DNA of 64,000 nt from Desmodus rotundus (GCF_022682495.2 NC_071389.1:107859951-107923950), one strand, 5' to 3'. Shown: positions 38,338-51,430, counted from the stretch's first letter. Translations and numbers: made by a program. The notes: a model not told the origin generated them from the letters alone.

Positions 38338-38360
38338 GTGTGTGTGTGTGTGTGTGTGTG
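38338..38360 (+). repeat. (TG)n microsatellite within L1
   Basis: About 11 TG units. Confidence 0.88.
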
Positions 38361-39610
38361 ATAGTAATTCTGACAGGTGTGAGGTTTTATCTTACTGTTA
38401 TTTTAATATATATATTTTCCTGATGATTTGGGATGTTGAGCACACCTTCTCTTATGTTTGTTGGTCATCTCTACATTCTCTTTGGAGAAATATCTATTCA
38501 GGTCCTTTGTCCATTATGTAAGAGGATTGTTTATTTTTTGGTTTTTAGTTGTATGATTTCCTTATGTATTTTTGAATATGAACCTCTTATCAAAAATATT
38601 ATTTGAGAATACCTTCTACCATTCAGTAGGTTGTCCTTTCATTTTCTTGACGGTTTCCTTCACTCTACAGAAACTTTTTAGTTTGATGTACTCCCATTTG
38701 TTTATTTTGCTTTTGCTATCCCTGCCTAAGTAGACATCCAAAAATTGCTAAGACCAATGTCAAAAAGTTTATTGCCTGTGTTTTCTTTTACAAGCCTTAT
38801 GTCTTCAGGTCTTACACTTAAGTATTCAATCCATTTTGGGTTTATTTTTGTATATGGTATAGAAAAGTGGTCCAGTTTACATTTTTTTGCATGTATCTAT
38901 CCAGTTTTCCTAGCACCACTTATTGAAGAGACTGTCTTTACTCCATTGTAAAGACTCCCTTGTTCTAGCCTCCTTTGTCATAGACTGACCATATAAGCAA
39001 GGATTTATCTTTGGACTCTATTCTATTCCATTGATCTATAGATCTGTTTTTATGCCAATACCATACTGTTTTGATTATTGTAGCTTTGTAGTGTAGATTG
39101 AAATCAGGGGGTGTGATACCTCCTATTTTGTTCTTTTTCAAGACTTCTTTGGCTACTGGGGGTCTTTTTTGGTTCCATATAAGTTTTACAATTAGTTGTT
39201 CTAGTTCTGAGTTGTTCTAGTTCTGAGAAGAATACCATTGGTATTTTAACAGGGATTGCAATGACTTTGTAGAGTGCTTTAGGTAGTAAGGACATTTTAA
39301 GGATATTAATCCTTCCAATCTGTGAACATGATATATCCTTCCATTTATTTGTATCCTCTTCAGTTTCTTTCACCAATGTCTTATAGTTTTCAGAGTACAG
39401 GTCTTTCCTCTCTTTGGCTAAATGTTTTCCAAGGCATTTTATGCTTTTTGATGCAATTGTAAATGGGATTGTTTTATTAATTTCTACTTCTGATGGGCTG
39501 TTATTGGTGTAGAGAAACTCAATATATTTCTGTATATTGATTCTGTATATTGATTTTTCTGAACCCATTCATTAGTTTTAATACTTTTTGATGGAGTCTA
39601 GAAAGCATGT

Positions 39611-40826
39611 TATCTCTACATGGGAAAACACATAAATCCTGAACATTTTTATAGTAGGTTATAAATCCCAAACATTTTCATAGATTTTCTTTCCTATCTT
39701 ATACATCCATTCTTTATGTGACTAAGGATTTAGAAAGGATCATCAGGATCTTATTTTATTATTGTGCTTACTCCCACTGAGCTCTTTAGAAAGAGTAGGG
39801 CTCTCCTTGGGATGTTAATGTGGCTCCAAGGTGGGTTCAGAGAAGTTGAGCTGAGCATTTCCAGCCACAGTAGCTAACACATAAGGGCAAATAAAGGGAG
39901 GCAATAAAACCAAAGCAAATTGATTCATCCCCAGGCAGTACCATTAACTTGTGTCTTAATGCCATACTTTCTCTACACTGAACATGACCAAATAGCTTCC
40001 TTTAAAGGTAAATGAATATTATATAATTTGCAGCTAATTCCATTTAATTCTGCCCACATGAACATGTGATAAGGGAATGTTAAACTGGTTAACAACAACA
40101 GGCTAAAAGGGGCATTCAGGAGGAGGCCAATATTTGATTTCCAAGTGCTCTGACTCAGCGCTGAGAAATCCAGATTATTATGAGTGTGTTGCTTTCTTGG
40201 TTATTTACTTTCTGTTCTCCTCGCTCCTGAGTAAAGGGCAGTGAGAAAACACTAGGATCCATCTGTCACAATGAGGCCAGTTACAATAATAACAGTTACT
40301 TCTTTTTATAAAATCATTCTTGTTCTGGCAAACTCCCTTTACAGTATAGAAAATCAGGAAGAATAAAAATAATAGAATCAATAACAACTTTGTTATCTAG
40401 TAACTTAAACAACCCTTGCCTGCTGAGACGGCAGAACAGGCTTTCTTATCTTGGAAACAGGAAAACTTTCTGGATAGTAAACTGTTTTTCACAAAATGTT
40501 TTTAACTGGATTAAGTTCCCAGAGAAAGTGCCTAAGGCAGGAACCATGCTAAATTCTAATCACTTACACACATTATATTAAAACAAGGGAAAGAATGAGT
40601 CTTTTTATCTAATACATAATATTTCTTCTTTTTATTTAAGAGAATATCAACTGTTGCACAATTATTTGAGTGTTGAAAACCTTAAATGGGAAATTCTCAC
40701 TTAAATGTCTGTGTTATCTGGTCAACTTGTTTTTTGTTCCTCTATCAGTACTCGTCTACATCAGTACTTGCCCCACACTGTGCTCTTCTAAGAGCTGTTA
40801 TAATGCATGCCTGAGTCTTCAGAATC
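39611..40826. other. Intergenic, nothing recognised
   Basis: AT-rich unique sequence between an L1 and a Ves SINE. No gene. Confidence 0.45.
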
Positions 40827-40843
40827 AAGAAATGCTCTCTCTA

Positions 40844-41050
40844 GCCATAACTGGTGTGGCTCAGTGGATTGAGCATGTCAACCAAAGAGTCTCTGGTTTG
40901 ATTTCCAGTCATGGTACATGCCTGGGTTGCGGGCCAGGTCCCCAGTGTGGGGCGTGCAAGAAGCAACCACACATTGATGTTTCCCTCTCTTTCTCCCTCC
41001 TTTCCCCAATCTCTAAAAATAAATAAATAAAATCTTTAAAAAAAAAGAAA
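40844..41050 (+). mobile_element. Ves SINE with perfect 17-bp target duplication
   Basis: AAGAAATGCTCTCTCTA at 40827-40843 and 41051-41067 are identical. Head GCCATAACTGGTGTGGCTCA, tail with an A-run. One of the cleanest insertions here. Confidence 0.96.
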
Positions 41051-41067
41051 AAGAAATGCTCTCTCTA

Positions 41068-43569
41068 CCGAACAATCTATCTAAAAACACAGCATTAAGC
41101 GAGCCTGGTTTGATTGGGATAGTCTGTGTTTATTTCTTTGCTTGTAAGGATTGATGACTTAGTTCAAGAGCCATGAAAGGGAGCTATCGCTCCCACAGTG
41201 CAGGTGTTCATAATAGCAACTAACTAGATAATGCACACACCACAGAGATTGCCTTGTCTGATCTGATTCATTTAGATAATTGAAGGGAAAGTAGAAGCTG
41301 AGGAACTTAAAAAATCAAGTTAGTCTGTCTTACTGCTCCAGTTTACACCCAAGTTCATCATTTGTATGCTGAGCTTCCAGTACATACTCAGTCATTTCAT
41401 ATTTCATTGTCACTCTAACACCTTACACAGTGTGTCCTTAGAGTCTGAACATAGATGACTATAGATAACATTTTGTATTCTATGTGCATAAGATAAAATA
41501 ATATCTATTCATCCCAAACTTTATGGCCAGCCTATATATAAACTAAACTGATTTCCATTGGTTTTTCTTGGGAAAGAGGTACACATGAACCTAAAATTCA
41601 ATTTAGGGGAAAAAAATCTTTTCTTTTTACTAATGCTGTATTGTAAAACATAATCAATCAGCGTTGTCTGCTTCATTTACAAAGCAATTTATTAGACTCT
41701 GCCAACATAGTCACAGTTAAGCCTTGAAGTTTCTAAAAGTTGGAGTTAGAGATTGTTATGAATCCAGATAAACAGCAGTGTTTTCTTACCTTCCCAGCAA
41801 ATTGTGACAGGTGATAACAAAAAGGCAAACAAAAGTCTCTAACCCCTACCCTGGTGTTATCTGTCTCCTGCCCTGTAATTACACAGAATTTGGAGTTTTC
41901 TCAAGAGAGTAGAGTGAAACTATTTACCTTTTTGTATTTATATGACCAGTAGCCAAACTTGAATATAACAATTAGAGAAATTCATTAAGGAAAGCTACTT
42001 ACTAGGAAACATTCAAATTTCTCCCCTTTCTCCTGCCACAATTACTTATGAATCGATTCCCTGCAAGCCCTCAAGCCATTTTTTAAAAAGAGAATACTAA
42101 TCTTATTCCATCCACTATTTATAATACTCTAAGAATTTGCTTCTGATTATTGCTTGATATGAGGACAGAAAAGAACTGGAGATGGTTCATGTATATTTCA
42201 GCTGAAAAAATAATTGAAAAAGTTGAGTGGTATTTCAATGAGGTTTTTTTTTTTTTTTCTTCCCAGTATGTTGGGTAAATGGTGGTGGAATGGTCTTAAA
42301 AAGAGGCCTGGCCAGTTCCTCATTCCTTTTCAAATTCAAACTCCCTTTTCTTAAAAATATACTTGAAAAGACACAATGTTGTTCAATTTCTAGGAAAGCC
42401 ACCAATTGGGGCAATAGAAGCAACTTAGCTCCAAATTTTGCACATAATCCTCATGTCTATCATGTTACATGGATGTTTCACAAATTTCACCTCCTTTCTC
42501 TCACCTTCTCCATCCCTCAGGGCCCCTAAAGCACAGGGCTTCAGTTTACACCAGGAGTCCTTATAGTTTTTCCTTATCTGATGCCTGGGAAGAAAGCATT
42601 ATACTACAATAGGTAAGCAGCGATACTAAAGTCATAGTTCTGACTTTGTGGTTTTAGTCAAATAGCTCTTTGAGATTGTCATGAATGTTATGAATCATCT
42701 CCCCAGAAACACACACCTGTGTGTCAGCACACAAAGTTCTACATGAGATTTCAGGAAATTCATAGTCCTCTGGCTCCCCAGTCCACCCATTGCATTCCTC
42801 GCACAGCCAACTTTCCTTGGATCCCATCTATGTCCAACTTGTGCTTTGCATCTCCACTTCTGTAGTTTGGGTTAATGGTACTTTGCAATCCCTGGAACTT
42901 TACAAAAGTTGCTTCCTTGTAAATAGTCACAATGATCATTGTTTGTTTATTTGATTGAATACTCATGCTAGACACAGAGGATTATACATTGGGTAATTAT
43001 TGCTCAAATTTCTGACTGTAGGCACTTACTTTGCCAGGATAATAAGCATAATGAGGTCAAATGGTGAGTTTGGAAGAGGTGAAATTATAATTCTAAGATT
43101 TATTAGAAATTCATAGACTTATAGGTCAATTGAGTCAAGGAACTGATCTGTTGTCATGATGGTAGTTTGGCTCAAAATTGTTCTTCCCTTCCTCCTTTCA
43201 ATAAATTTTTGTCTAATTATGTACTCTGTGCCAGGCACTGCGGCAGGCTTTGGGACTATAACAGAATAAGATGTGATCTTCACCCTGAAGCTCTTGTATT
43301 CTAGAAGTGAGAAGAAAGCAGGCACATAAACACAGCAACAGCAAAGAACTCCAGATGTCCTGAGGGTTGGTTCTTACATCTCCTCATGGAAGCTGGTGAA
43401 CACATGGCTCATATTGAGATGGTCTGGCTTTTCCTTGAGGCTCAGTTTTCAGTTATTTCATGAAAGTAGATAGGGTGTGGTCTGGTCTCATCACTTACTT
43501 GTAGTTTGACTTTGGACTTTTAGGTGACCAAAGTTTCAAATTCCTAATGTACCAAATGGCAGCTCTTTA
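41068..43569. other. Intergenic, mostly nothing recognised
   Basis: Unique AT-rich sequence with a T-run at 42244-42259. 43195-43330 (GTGCCAGGCACTGCGGCAGG) looks like an old, unnamed repeat. No gene. Confidence 0.45.
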
Positions 43570-43790
43570 AATTATAAAAGCATAGGCTTTGGAGCTAGAC
43601 TGTCCTTGTTGAATCCCAGCATCACTGCTTATGAGTTGGGTAACCTTGAGTAAATTCTTTAACCTCTCTGTACATCTCAGTTCCCTCTTCTGTAAAAAGT
43701 GGATGATGACTGTACCACATAGAGTTGTGTCTTATGAGTTAAAAATATGTGAAAAGCACTCCAAAAATAACACACATATAGAGTGCCTAG
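43570..43790 (+). repeat. MIR SINE remnant
   Basis: GGTAACCTTGAGTAAATTCT, then CCTCTTCTGTAAAAAGTGGA. Confidence 0.8.
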
Positions 43791-44109
43791 GTATTCATTC
43801 ACTCACTCACTCATTTATATTCAGCAAATATCTATGGAATGTGTACTCTGTGCCCCACACTATACTAAGAATAGGGGATGCCATGGTAAGAGGTAATCTC
43901 TGCTTTAAAAAACTCTCTAGTCTAGTAGGGGAGTCAGGAAACTAGAGAGGAAATTTAAATGTAGTGAAATGATATCTGTAATAGTGAAAAATGTAGGCAC
44001 ATCCCCCAATCTAGGGGTGCTTTCCTTCTTGCTTTATTAATCCCCTAGCTAAGGCACATACCTTTAGCAACTTTAGGATTTTTGTCATAGTTGGCTTTTT
44101 TAAGAAATA

Positions 44110-44345
44110 AAAAGACTTAATTATGTTAAAAAAGCAACATAAAATTTACTGTTGTAACCATTTCTAAGTGTACAGTTACAAAACTCAAGCTCTATAGCGA
44201 TTAAACAATTCCCTACTGCCCTCTCCCTGGCCCCTGGCAACTACATCACAAGGTTTTATAACTTTCATGCATGTTCTTCATCATGTTAATTTTACAATGT
44301 TTTGTCATTATGGTTAATGTCAGTGAAATATTATCTTTCCTCATA
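44110..44345 (-). mobile_element. L1 3'UTR fragment
   Basis: AAATTTACTGTTGTAACCAT and TAAGTGTACAGTTACAAAAC followed by CCCTGGCCCCTGGCAACTAC are old L1 3'UTR landmarks in minus orientation. Confidence 0.65.
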
Positions 44346-44939
44346 GATTTTACCTGGCTTGAGACTTTCCTTTAAAATCATTTTTCCTTTTCCCTTTCCA
44401 TTGCTTTCTGGAATTCTATGAACTCATGAACTTTCTGTCTTCTAAAAAACCAATTGCTGTAAACTAAGCAATGATCTAGGAACAGGCTTGTTAAGTACTG
44501 GGCTGATGGTGGTTGACTGAGAGCTCACTGTTCACTGATTTCTGAGCTCAACTCTGTTGGAAGATACGAAGGGAGTGGAAGGCAGTGGAAAAGATCTGTT
44601 TCATATAAGTTATAAGAAAACAAGCTTGTGAGGAAACACATCCACGTACTTATTTGAATACCCAGCTTGTGCATACCAGGTAGGTCTAACAGGATGAAAG
44701 CAATGTTTTAAGAATACAAATCTTCCACATGGAGTATGAACAAGAATATAAGAGACTAAAGTAGTTAGACCAGTTCAGAGGCTGTTAAAGAGTAGTTGAG
44801 AAATGAGAACATGTGGTGTAGAATCATGTGGGAAATGGAGAAAAATGGAAAAATCCCGAATTTAACAGGAAGTGACTATAGGACTTGGTGACCTGTTGTA
44901 TAAGAAGTAAAGGTAAAGGTGTAGGAGGTGGAAACCAAT

Positions 44940-45120
44940 ATTTGTTGAGAGCTGACTTTGTGCCAGGTCCTGGGCTGGGCCCTTTGCCCGTAGGATCTCA
45001 TTTACATTTTACAACATTCCTCTGACTTAAGTATTATTACCCTCATTTTCTTATTGAAGAAGCAGAGATTCAAAGAGGTTGATTAGCTTGCCCAAAGTCA
45101 TATGACTAGCAGTTGGTTGA
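44940..45120 (+). repeat. MIR SINE remnant
   Basis: TGTGCCAGGTCCTGGGCTGG, then AGCTTGCCCAAAGTCATATG. It abuts the orphan half-L1 5' end. Confidence 0.8.
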
Positions 45121-45126
45121 GTCATG

Positions 45127-45206
45127 AGTTATCGTTGTCCTTCTTTTGGTTGTGGGAGGAGACACAGTGTGTCTGCCTATGCCTGCATCTTGGCTGGAAG
45201 TCCCCA
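45127..45206 (-). mobile_element. Orphan 5' end of the half-L1/L1 family
   Basis: On the minus strand it starts CTTCCAGCCAAGATGCAGGC and carries the 5' landmark TAGGCAGACACACTGTGTC, then CAACCAAAAGAAGGACAACG, before stopping abruptly against a MIR. Only about 80 bases of the 5' end are present, with no poly(A). Typical L1 truncation leaves the 3' end, so this is a deletion product or an atypical insertion. Confidence 0.65.
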
Positions 45207-45497
45207 CTCTTCCTCTTAAGTAGCTCTCGAATTGGTCTTTCCTTAGTATCCTTGGCCAGTGCCCTAATGAAGATTGAGTCTATCTGGGCTGTTGTGACAA
45301 GTGTCCACCGAGGTTCCCAGCTGCCTGTTTCTTTACTAAATGTGTACTTTATCACTAGAGTTATTTTCCTTATAATGTGAATTTTATAATTTTCCCAATC
45401 TAAAAATCTATTTTCTCTACTGCCTATAAAGACAAACTCCTTAATGAAGCCCAATGAGTCCTTCAATTTAGCCCCAACCCTGTCTTCAAGCTGCCTT

Positions 45498-45705
45498 TTA
45501 AAAAAAAAGATTTTATTTATTTATTTTTAGAGAGAGGGGAAGGGAGGGAGAAAGAGAGGGAGAGAAACATCAATGTGTGGCTGCCTCTCGTGCGCCCCCT
45601 ACCAGGGACCTGGCCTGCAACCCAGGCATATGCCCTGACTGGGAACCAAACCGGCGACCCTTTGGTCGGCAGGCCTGCGCTCAATACACTGAGCTACAGC
45701 CAGGG
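45498..45705 (-). mobile_element. Ves SINE, well preserved
   Basis: Keeps CpGs usually lost with age (TCTCGTGCGCCCCC, ACCGGCGACCC, GGTCGGC), so a comparatively recent copy. Tail AAAAAGATTTTATTTATTTA. Confidence 0.92.
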
Positions 45706-46474
45706 AAGATCTACTATATTTTTCTACTTTCTTGTTAGATTCCTCAGGTTGTATTCACTGCTGGGATGTTGATATCTGCAAAAGAGGTTTTGCTTTTGTT
45801 TCCATTGTTCCCTCATCTGGGAAAAACAACCCATTGGCATCAGTAGTTGTCCTCTTCATCCTTGGCTCAGGCCTTTGTTTGCATGGTGGGTACCCTCATC
45901 ATTCTCTGACCCTCAGAATAAGTCCTAAAGGCCTGGATGGTGAGCAGACAGACTTCGAACTTGTTCCCCAGAGCCCAAGATGGGTACCATGGATGATCAG
46001 CACACATGCCATGTATGCCACTGGAACTGAACTTGAAAAACTTGAGAAAAGAGAAAAGCTGAAGTAGTGCGTTACACTTAGAATCAGGAGATTTGCATTT
46101 CAGATTTGTCCCTGTTACTTGGTGGGTGGGACCTAAAGAGACAGTGATTTAAAGGTGGAAGTGGGTGGAAGTGTCAGGGACATAGAATCTAGCAGGAATT
46201 TCCAGGGTGGCACCTGCAGGGTCAGCTCTTAGCAAGACACCTGGTGAAAGATTCTCCGAACAACTGAAGAAGGTACTGTTTGAAATTCAAAAATCTGGTG
46301 ACCTTCACAAAGAGTTAGTTAAGGCCCATGGATGTATTGCTGAGGCAGATTTGCTGAAAAGGGAACATAAGGGCTGAAGCTATGTTTCCAACTTTTGGTC
46401 AAGTTGGCTGAGTATAACAGATTTGTTCAGACAACCACCAGAAACCAGGAGAAGCATAGCATGGTTTCTCCATC

Positions 46475-46607
46475 AGAGCATCCAGAAGGAGCCAACCCTG
46501 CTGACCCCTTGCCGACACTCTGAAACTGTGGGGGAATAAATTTCTGTTGTTTTAAGCTACCCAGTCTGAGGTGATTTGTAGAGACAGCCCTAGGAAATGA
46601 GTAGAGA
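46475..46607 (+). mobile_element. MaLR LTR 3' fragment
   Basis: Only the end is recognisable: CTGCTGACCCCTTGCCGACA, AATAAATTTCTGTTGTTTTA and CTACCCAGTCTGAGGTGATT. Confidence 0.75.
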
Positions 46608-47660
46608 CAAATCTTATTTTTCTTACTGTGAAATAACAATAATAATAATACCTCATGGAGTTGTTGTGAGGATTAAAAAAGAAACTGTTTATGGAGGCAC
46701 ATTGACATAATTTCCATACTGTCTCTCCATTTTTTGGTTCACTTTTGAGTAAGTTTTGTTTTCAAGATCAGTTGACTTGCCTCATCAGTCTTCTGTACTT
46801 CACCATTAGCCCCAAAGATGAGGAAAAAACGCTCCCAGGGCAGAGGTAGTCAGGTGAGTTTTGGACCATGAGTGAGATATTTTTGAAGCTCTATAAGCTG
46901 AAAAATTTTAGTCCACCTCAAGGTGGATGAATAAGTTCCTGTGATAGTTGCATAAAGTGGCTGCCCAGGTGTTAGTCACCATCCGATACTCATTTTCGCA
47001 GCACAGTGGCCCCATTCCTGTGATGCAGGTGTGCCCTTCGATATACCAGGGAGCCATTTCTTCTCATACTTGGAAGAGACATTCAAAGAATCTTAGTTTT
47101 TAAACCTGTAAGTGCTGAAAAATGGCATCCAGAAAATTTTAATGGGTTTTCTAGGGTTATAGAGCTATCTCAAGAAATTATCTTTTGGTGTTCTGTATGT
47201 ACATGTCATATTTAATATTACATAGATTTTTAAATTCTTCTTTTTCCTAAAGTTTATTTTGTAGTTTTTGAAATTACCAAGGTTTTTAGGTCTTTGATAT
47301 GATTTGACCTCAGATATTAACAAACATTCCTTGGTTCATGACTCTACCCTTCTGCTTATTTCATGAAAATATGTGCAGCTGTGGTTGGACACTGAGCATT
47401 GGGCAGCAATGGGCACACCATCAGCTTAGGTTCTAGAAGGACAAACACATGGTCAGATATTGTTGCTTAGACTCAGCAGGGATAACACAGGACACACACA
47501 AGCAAGTTCCACATATAAACTATCTCACACCCTGCAGGGACGAGGAGAAAAGAGCAACTAAAGAATTCTGCCAACACATTATTCAGTAACATGACTTCAA
47601 CCTCACGGGAAACCTAGTTTGCTCTGCCTTAGTGGGAAGAGGGAGGGCCAAGTGCAGGAT

Positions 47661-48003
47661 GCTAGAGACTGAATGTCTGTGTTCCCCCAACGTTTGCATG
47701 CTGAAATCCTAACCACTAATATGAGGGTATTTGAAGGTAGGACCTTTGGGAAGTGCTTAGGTCACGGGGTGGAGCCCTCATGATGGGACCAGTGCCTTTA
47801 TGAAAGAGGCCTCAGAGAGCTTCCTTGACTCTTCTAACATGTGAGGACACAGCAAGAAGATAGCTGTCTATGGACCAGAAAGTAGGCTCTCACTAGACAT
47901 GGAATCTTCCTGTTCCTAGATCTTTGATTTTCCATCCTCCAAAACTGTGAGAAGCAGATTCACCCAGTCTGTGATTTGTTAGAGTAGTCTGAATGGACTA
48001 AGA
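47661..48003 (+). mobile_element. MaLR solo LTR (MLT1/MST-type)
   Basis: AGACTGAATGTCTGTGTTCC, GAGGGTATTTGAAGGTAGGA, AAACTGTGAGAAGCAG and CACCCAGTCTGTGATTTGTT follow the MaLR LTR order. Confidence 0.85.
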
Positions 48004-49262
48004 CACAGGATGAGGCAATCATCAGCCACAGCACTCACTGTGGGGAGGTGGGGCTGGGGAAAGAGTAGTGAAGACAAGCAGGAGGAGCACATGGCTTACA
48101 ATGACTCAGTACTTTTATCCATGAAACCTCTTAGATTCCTGCAAAGGGAGCTGAGGCCCTTTAGCACTATCAGAAATGGATCCCGTGCCTTTGCAATTCT
48201 ATTTCTGCAATGTTTAGCACACAGCAAGTGCCCAGTAAATGTTTGATTCTCCCTCTCTGCCTCCCTAGCACCTTCCCACTCTCCTTCTTTTCCTCCTTCT
48301 TTCTTATATTCATAACTTTGGTGTGTCAGTTGCCTTTGGGTAGAGTACTGGGGATTTAAAGATGAATTAGACACAGTGACTGCCATTGGTTGTTTCATTG
48401 TTTTGGAAAATTCTTGTAAAAATAATAGATTTGCTTGCTGATTGTTACTTTCCCACATACATTTTATTTTTTTCTGAAGTAGAACAGGGGCTAGTCTCAG
48501 AGGCCTGAAAGGAAGGCAAAGCAAGTGAAGGAATGGGTTGGAGTTTGAAGGTTCAGGTTTCAGATGGGTGAGGAGGCTGGCTGGGGAAACAGGAAAGAGA
48601 AGCAGGAAACAGTTTTTCCAGGGATTGATTTTTTTAATCCCCCCCAACCCACATCAATACATCATTCACAGAGCTGGTTAATTATCAATTTCCATGAGAA
48701 AGCAAAGCTGCCTTACTCTTTTCAGAGCCCTTGAGCCCAAAGCAGGCTGTACAAAATATGTCTTTTGCTGAATCAAATGGTTTGTTCATGACTTCTGCAC
48801 GCTCTGTGTACCTGAGAATAGTGCAAGCAGTCTATTTTGTGTTTTCCCTTTACCATGTTTTTTAGGCTTGTTTTTTTCTCTCTCTTTTCCCCCTGCCTTT
48901 TAAAAAAGTTTTTAAAAGGTGCTATATTTCCCATTTCCCTCACACATATGATAGGAAAACACAGTTTAATACCTATTGTTTCAGTAGTTCCCTTAAAATT
49001 TTAAACACCCATTATGATTGCAAATTTTCCAACAGAGTCTAAAGTTATCTAAGATTACTGTCTTCCTCTGAACCAGACAAGGACAGTATTACACTTTAAC
49101 TACTTATTAAACCACCCATTGTATCCTGTATTATTTTTATCTAATGATTTAGTATCATCTTTTTAAAATCCCAGATTTAGGTTTCTTGGTAGTTGATAAG
49201 TGTTTATTTGGATATACCAACATATTTTATTCATTTCCAGACTCACTTTCTTGTCTTTTTCT
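48004..49262. other. Intergenic, nothing recognised
   Basis: A 183-codon minus-strand frame spans 48647-48096, but it is low-complexity (KEGGKEGEWEGAREAERE), shows no domain and is not called. Confidence 0.45.
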
Positions 49263-49470
49263 TTTTTAAAAATATTTTTAAAATTTATTTTTAGAGAGAG
49301 GGGAAGGAAGGGAGAAAGGGAGAGAAACATCAATGTGTGTTTGCCTCTCATGCGTCCCTCACTGAGGACCTGGCCCATAACCCAGGTATGTGCCCTGGCT
49401 GGGAATCAAACCTGTGACCCTTTGGTTTTGAGGCCAGCACTCACTCCACTGAGCCACACCAACCAGGGCT
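49263..49470 (-). mobile_element. Ves SINE
   Basis: TTTATTTTTAGAGAGAGGGG tail junction; head GAGCCACACCAACCAGGGCT. Confidence 0.9.
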
Positions 49471-49544
49471 AAACTTGCATTCTTGAGTCTCTGCCCTTTC
49501 CTCTGGAGTTATTTTTCTTCTTCAGGTGATATTCTTTTTAAGAA

Positions 49545-49725
49545 AATTTGTTTTTTTATTTATTGATTAGAGAGAGAGAGACCGAGAGAGAAACACTGAT
49601 TTGCTGTTCCACTTATTTATGCATTCATTGGTTGATTCTTGTATGTGCCCTGACTGGGGATCAAACCCCCCAACTTTGGTGCATTGGGAAAATGCTTTAA
49701 CCAACTGAGCTATCTGTCCAGGACC
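49545..49725 (-). mobile_element. Ves-type SINE, old
   Basis: TTATTTATTGATTAGAGAGA, CCTGACTGGGGATCAAACCC and CCAACTGAGCTATCTGTCCA. Same older type as 14956-15113. Confidence 0.78.
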
Positions 49726-49798
49726 CAGATGATATTTTTTAAATGATGGTATGAAGCAGGTAAATAATCTTATTCTTTGTATATTTAAAAATGTTTTT

Positions 49799-49972
49799 TC
49801 CTGGCCAGGTGGTTCAGTTGGCTGGAGTGTTGTCCTGTATACCAAAAGAAAAAAAGGTTGTAAGTTCAATTCTTGGTCGGGACATATACAGGAGGCAACT
49901 GATCAATGTTTCTTTCTCTCTCTCTCCTTCATCTGTCTCTAAAATCAATAAACATATCCTTGGGTGAGGATT
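49799..49972 (+). mobile_element. Ves-type SINE, older subfamily with TCCTTGGGTGAGGAT tail
   Basis: Head TCCTGGCCAGGTGGTTCAGT; AAGTTCAATTCTTGGTCGGG; tail CTAAAATCAATAAACATATC then CTTGGGTGAGGAT. Confidence 0.82.
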
Positions 49973-49986
49973 AAAAAATAAAATAA

Positions 49987-50190
49987 GCCCTGGCTGGTGT
50001 GGCTCAGTGGAGTGAATGGTGGCTTGCAAACAAAAGGGTCACAGGTTTGATTCACAGTCAGGGCACATGCCTGGGTTGTGGGCCAGGTCCCCAGTAGGGG
50101 GTGCTCAAGAGGCAACCACACATTGATGTTTTTCTCCCTCTCTTTCTCCTTCCCTTCCCCTCTCTCTAAAAATAAATAAATAAAATCTTT
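49987..50190 (+). mobile_element. Ves SINE
   Basis: Head GCCCTGGCTGGTGTGGCTCA, TTTGATTCACAGTCAGGGCA, tail AAAAATAAATAAATAAAATC. AAAATAAAATAA flanks both sides. Confidence 0.92.
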
Positions 50191-51296
50191 TAGAAAATAA
50201 AATAAAAGTTTTTATTTTTTTCTTCACAAAAATTGGTGGCTGTATTTGGTACTTTTTGTTTGTCTGTCCAGGTTACTTTTCACCCTTCTACAGTCTGCCC
50301 CGTATCCAGGAGGGCTGACTTTATGCATTGCATTGACATGCTCTTTTACTCTCTCACTGTCAGTGGGGTTTAGTCAATTAGAAGCACTAAAATGAAATCA
50401 GACTTACAGTCTAGATGAGATGGTGTAGGCTCATTTCTCTATGTGTTTTCCCCTCTTGAGTACAACTCTGAACCCTGGAAATAACATAAGAGATACCAAA
50501 TGATGGTTCTGAAAGGTGGAAAGAAGGAGGACTGGTTGAGGACTCTAGAACAGGGGGGACAATATAGTTCTAGGGCATCTTATAACCACCCAACCAACAG
50601 AAAATCATGACCCAGGCCTGATATTTCCCGACTAAAAATCTAGCAACAGAAGGTAGCGAGGGAGACTCACCAAAAATACCAGGTGAACCGAGTAGCATCA
50701 GTAAGTGGGATAAATCAGAAAACCCACAGACAATAAGCGACTAAGGGATATTCTCTCCTTCCCTGTCAGGCCAGAGAGCCCAATCCCCCACTGAGAGATA
50801 CCAGGAGGCAGGATGGCACTGGCTAGGGGGCTCCCACCACAACACATGAACAGCTTGGGAAGGGTTATATTTCTCATGGACCTGAGCCGCCCTTCCCCCA
50901 CCAGAGGTGCCAGGTGGCCTGGACTACAAAAGCTCCTTCTGCCCCATTAGGCAGCACATACAGAGACAAGTAGAGCTCCAGTTGCACAAGATAAACCAAG
51001 CAAACCAAAAACACACTTCAAGGCTCTGAAAGTTAATTTTGTCATGGAAACCAGAGTACACACAATTAGGCAAAATCTGTGTGCTAAATCTAAACAAGGT
51101 GACCACTTGCTAAAATAAAAGATTTAAATAGGACTCAAAGACTTCTATCATATTAACCAATGTCAAGCCTATAATAAAAATCACCTATCATACCAAGAAC
51201 CAAGAAATCACAACTTGAACAAGAAAAGACAATCAGCAATCAATTGGAACCAACAAACAACATGATGACTGAGATGTTGGAATTATCCAACAAGGT

Positions 51297-51430
51297 TTTT
51301 TTACTTTATTGTTGACACTATTACAGATGTCCCTACCCTTTTGCTCACCTCCACCCAACTCCCCCTTCCCTCTGGCCATCACCACACTGTGGTCACCTTT
51401 TTTCATTCAGTCTGGCATTTTTTTAAAGCT
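51297..51430 (-). mobile_element. Short L1-type 3' end inside the older L1
   Basis: T-rich start then TTTATTGTTGACACTATTAC and a C-rich stretch, the look of a lineage L1 3'UTR inserted in minus orientation. The host L1 sequence resumes with TTAAAGCTGCCATCATAACA. A target duplication is not clear. Confidence 0.5.

Larger units (their letters stand above)
37503..39610 (-). mobile_element. L1 3' half: C-terminal ORF2 and 3'UTR
   Basis: The minus strand from about 39570 encodes an L1 ORF2 C-terminal piece (LYSENYKTLVKETEEDTNKWKD, GRINILKMSLLPKALYK) with stops. It continues through recognisable L1 text (CTATTCCATTGATCTATAGA on plus) to the 3'UTR end near 37503. A Ves SINE interrupts it at 37905-38150, and a TG run at 38338-38360 is embedded. 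Non-functional. Confidence 0.85.

Noticed and set aside
48096..48647. 183-codon minus-strand frame
   Set aside because: Composition is repetitive (Lys/Glu/Gly runs from a TCC-rich plus strand) with no recognisable domain.
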